From: an uncultured Clostridium sp.
GTDB lineage: Bacteria > Bacillota_A > Clostridia > TANB77 > CAG-508
DNA length: 17,957 nucleotides
Reading direction: 5' to 3'
Assembly (NCBI GenBank): GCA_947244675.1
Contig: CAMXLV010000023.1
Span: 1 to 17,957, forward strand
Of this stretch, positions 15,729-17,957 are shown one piece after another; the stretch's first letter is position 1, and each line of letters opens with the position of its first letter. The position numbers and the translations under genes were made by a program. A model generated the notes under the pieces. The model did not search any database. It saw only the letters and a list, made by a program, of their open reading frames with translations, and was not told the origin of the DNA.

Positions 15729-16420
15729 CTAATAACCTCCATCAACTTTTATTATTTCATCATTTATAAAATCTGCATCATCACTAGCTAAAAATGTAAC
15801 TACTTTTGCAATTTCACTTGGCTCTGCGAATCGTTTTTTATAAATTCTATTTATCTCCTCTTCAACTAGTTCTTTAGGTAAATCTTTATTCATATCAGTA
15901 TTTACCCAACCTGGTGCTACACAATTTACATTTATGTAAGGTGCAAATTGAATTGCCAAATTATGAGTTAGATTTATTAATCCTGCCTTTGAAGCATCAT
16001 AATCTACACTTGTTGGAAAAAATGAATTAATTCCATTTGTACTTGATATATTGATTATTTTTCCACTTTTATTTTTTTGCATTTCATTTCCTACACACTT
16101 GCTCACAATAAATGGTCCTATTAAATTTACATTTAATGTTTGTTTCCAATCATCAATAGTTCTATCTTCAAATTCTTTATCTATGGCAATACCTGCATTA
16201 TTGACAAGAACATCAATTTTTCCAAATTCATTAATAATAATTTTTATCATATCTTTGACTTCATTATCATTTGAAATATCTGCCTTAATACATAATGCTT
16301 TTATAGCATACTCTTTTTCTAATTCTTTTTTCAATTTTTCGGCTTCTTTATAGCAAAATCTTCTACTATTGCTTTACCTATTCCTCTTGAGCTACCAGTA
16401 ACTAATGCAACCTTGTTCAT
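15729..16420 (-). pseudogene. SDR-family dehydrogenase (FabG-like) with an out-of-frame internal deletion
   Basis: The true start is ATG 16418-16420, with GGAGG six bases upstream, reading MNKVALVTGSSRGIGKAIVEDFA. This contains the Gly-rich NAD(P) motif TGSSRGIG. After residue 23 the frame runs into a stop (at about 16332). The rest of the gene continues in another frame from about 16352 with YKEAEKLKKELEKEYAIKALCIKADIS, NNAG, the catalytic Ser of ISSTNG, YDASK, NCVAPGWVNTDM and the C-terminal VDGGY. About 14-16 residues covering the second Rossmann strand and its turn, which choose the cofactor, are missing, and the total of 692 bases is not divisible by three. A short TAAAGAAG at the join suggests slippage between repeats. 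A TTG at 16334 could start a truncated product lacking the cofactor loop. Confidence 0.8.
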
Positions 16421-16434
16421 TCTTTTCCTCCAAT

Positions 16435-16983
16435 CTAATTATTTATTTTACTTTTCATATTATCTATAATACTATTTAATCGGCTTTCTTTATACATCTT
16501 TTCTATACTATCAATTTCTAATATATCTCCACTTGTGAAATTATAAAGATATTCAAAGTCAAAATATAAAAACTCTGATATACTCTTAAACCAATTATCA
16601 ATTGAATTACATATTTCTTGCTGTTCTTCTTCACTCATTTGACCAACAGTAATTAAATATATTTTCTTTCCTTTCAAGTTTTCACTAGCACAGTAAGGAT
16701 TAAATCGATCAAATACATTTTTTAAAATACCTGTTATTTGATTCATATAAATTGGAGACATTATTATGATGTTATCACATTTACCAATTGCATCATAGAC
16801 TTTCTTCATATCATCTTTTAATACACATTGATTTCCTTCATTTTTTTGACAAGTATTACAACCTATACAATATTTAATATCTAAATCAGCTAATGAAAGA
16901 AAAATATCATTTTCTTTTCTTAATTTATTTAATAAGTTATAACTATTGTGTTTTCTATTACTTGCACTTATGTATAAATTCAT
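16435..16983 (-). CDS. Flavodoxin-fold NAD(P)H-dependent oxidoreductase
   Basis: A 182-residue protein beginning MNLYISASNRKHNSYNLLNKL, the FMN-binding first loop, followed by the cysteine cluster YCIGCNTCQKNEGNQCVLKDDM at about residues 38-59. CDNIIIMSPIYMNQITGILKNVFDRF comes next, the flavin-contacting segment shared with the oxidoreductase at 7456-8076. The C-terminal half is acidic. This is the FMN-reductase / iron-sulfur flavoprotein group; electron donor and acceptor are not determined. GGAGG lies six bases before the ATG. It lies 29 bases after the AAA-type ATPase gene and 14 bases before the SDR gene, whose ribosome site directly follows its stop codon, so the four genes look like one transcript. 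Confidence 0.85.
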   Translation of the reverse strand: MNLYISASNRKHNSYNLLNKLRKENDIFLSLADLDIKYCIGCNTCQKNEGNQCVLKDDMKKVYDAIGKCDNIIIMSPIYMNQITGILKNVFDRFNPYCASENLKGKKIYLITVGQMSEEEQQEICNSIDNWFKSISEFLYFDFEYLYNFTSGDILEIDSIEKMYKESRLNSIIDNMKSKINN

Positions 16984-17012
16984 ATCTTACCTCCAAAATT
17001 TTATTACTTATT

Positions 17013-17957
17013 CTAATACATTTCTGGTATAATTTCTTCTTCCCAACTTTTAATTATTTCCAAATAACTATCATTATTAAAATATAATTGCAAATGAGTT
17101 TTATCCAATAAATACAATAATAATAGTATACTTTTTGCAGTTTTTACTTTTTCTTCTCTAGAAATATAATCATAGAAATTTATAGTTCTTGTATTATCAT
17201 ATGTATGACTTTCATTATTTAATATAAGTCTATACATAAAATTATTATAATATTGTCTTTGATTTTCCTTTTCTAATTTATCCAATATTTTATCATTTCT
17301 TGTTAATTCTTCTATGCCTTTATTATAGTTAAATGTTGAATACGATTCCAAAAGTTTTCTCATAGTGTTACCAATTGTGTCATCTAATTCATTTTCAATA
17401 TTATAATTATCAATCAGCGCATAATTATATATCTCATTTAGCATCTTTTGATAATCATTTCTAGATTTATATTTAAAATCATAAAATTGATTATTTTTTA
17501 GTTAAAATAATATATAATCTGATTTAATATCTGAACATGCTTTTCCAAAATTCAGCATAGTTTCTAAACTATGCGTAAAATTAATTATTTTACTCTCACT
17601 ATTATTTTTCATAACTTTGTCAAACATCATTCTAAAAAATGTATATAATCCTACTTTATTTTCCATATCAAAGCTTGAAATAGGATCATCTAATATAATT
17701 AAGCAGGAATCCCTAAACTCGTCTTTTTCATTTGTATTTTCGAGTATTTTTGTGAAGAAATAGCATAAAGCAATAATATTTCTTTCTCCTGTTGATAAAT
17801 CTTTTGGCTTTATATCTTTATTATGAGACTTAACTATATATGTATCTTGACTATTATCATATTCTATTTTTAATTTATCTTTAGTTAAAAAAATATATTC
17901 TAAAAATAGATTTATTTTATCATTTGCAATTTTTACATTTTGTTTATCACTTTGCAA
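17013..17957 (-). pseudogene. C-terminal part of an AAA_13/RloC-like ATPase with an in-frame stop codon
   Basis: The gene enters from beyond the right edge; 315 codons are visible. Residues before the stop contain KDLSTGERNIIALCYFF (ABC-type signature) and CLIILDDPISSFDMENK (Walker B and D-loop). IINFTHSLETM follows with the switch histidine. This is the C-terminal half of an SMC/RecF-like head, closest in my recognition to AAA_13 proteins such as RloC and PrrC, which act in phage defence. A TAA at 17502-17504 interrupts the frame. The reading continues in the same frame, without a shift, through KNNQFYDFKYKSRNDYQKM into 143 more residues (GNTMRKLLESYSTFNY...) and ends at TAG 17013. A GAA or CAA to TAA change explains it. 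Function beyond ATPase is inferred from family resemblance; the N-terminal half, including Walker A, is not visible. Confidence 0.8.

Noticed and set aside
17013..17444. The frame at 17013-17444 as an independent gene
   Set aside because: Its ATG has no ribosome site, and the preceding codons back to the TAA at 17502 are in the same frame and continue the same protein family.

Overview
This is an AT-rich window (T- and A-rich even inside genes) with strong AGGAGG-type ribosome sites, TTGACA/TATAAT-like promoters, a CIRCE-controlled hrcA-grpE-dnaK-dnaJ operon and encoded CCA on a tRNA. It looks like a low-GC Firmicute, probably an uncultured Clostridia. The lineage is inferred from gene style only. 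All genes but one (5253-5681) are on the minus strand, so transcription runs right to left.

Layout, left to right. 1-287: no gene. It holds the terminator of the heat-shock operon and two leftward promoters for something outside the window. 288-5155: the HrcA-repressed chaperone operon with promoter and CIRCE operator. The dnaK-dnaJ spacer carries an inverted pair of palindromic repeats, and a third copy lies at 9031-9083. 5253-5681: a lone plus-strand gene for a small helical protein. 5700-8076: a glutamate racemase gene (murI) split by a one-base frameshift, a DUF5684-like membrane protein, and a flavodoxin-fold oxidoreductase. 8246-8981: an AIM24/TIGR00266 protein with its own promoter and terminator. 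9082-11443: a two-gene ABC exporter of the ABC-2 class. 11600-12253: tRNA-Ser(GGA) followed by a small NMN-adenylyltransferase-like gene whose catalytic HxGH motif is broken by a frameshift. 12265-13305: mutY. 13428-14673: an HD-domain protein followed by a remnant of a DUF84 nucleotide phosphatase whose middle is missing. 14689-15202: a structured non-coding stretch with two terminator-like hairpins. 15203-17957: one leftward gene row made of an AAA_13/RloC-like ATPase with an internal stop codon, a second flavodoxin-fold protein, an SDR dehydrogenase with an internal deletion, and a SET-domain methyltransferase.

The chaperone operon is the core, conserved part. The most notable property of the rest is the number of damaged genes: five out of about eighteen protein genes, damaged in four different ways (one-base insertions, an in-frame internal deletion, an out-of-frame internal deletion, a nonsense codon). 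Three of the five lie in the right-hand 4.6 kb. The variety argues for real gene decay over one sequencing artefact, although the two one-base frameshifts need read-level confirmation. I see no convincing novel multi-gene system. The best candidates for something undescribed are the REPIN-like repeats placed at stop codons, the structured RNA region near 14.7-15.1 kb, and the SET-domain operon.
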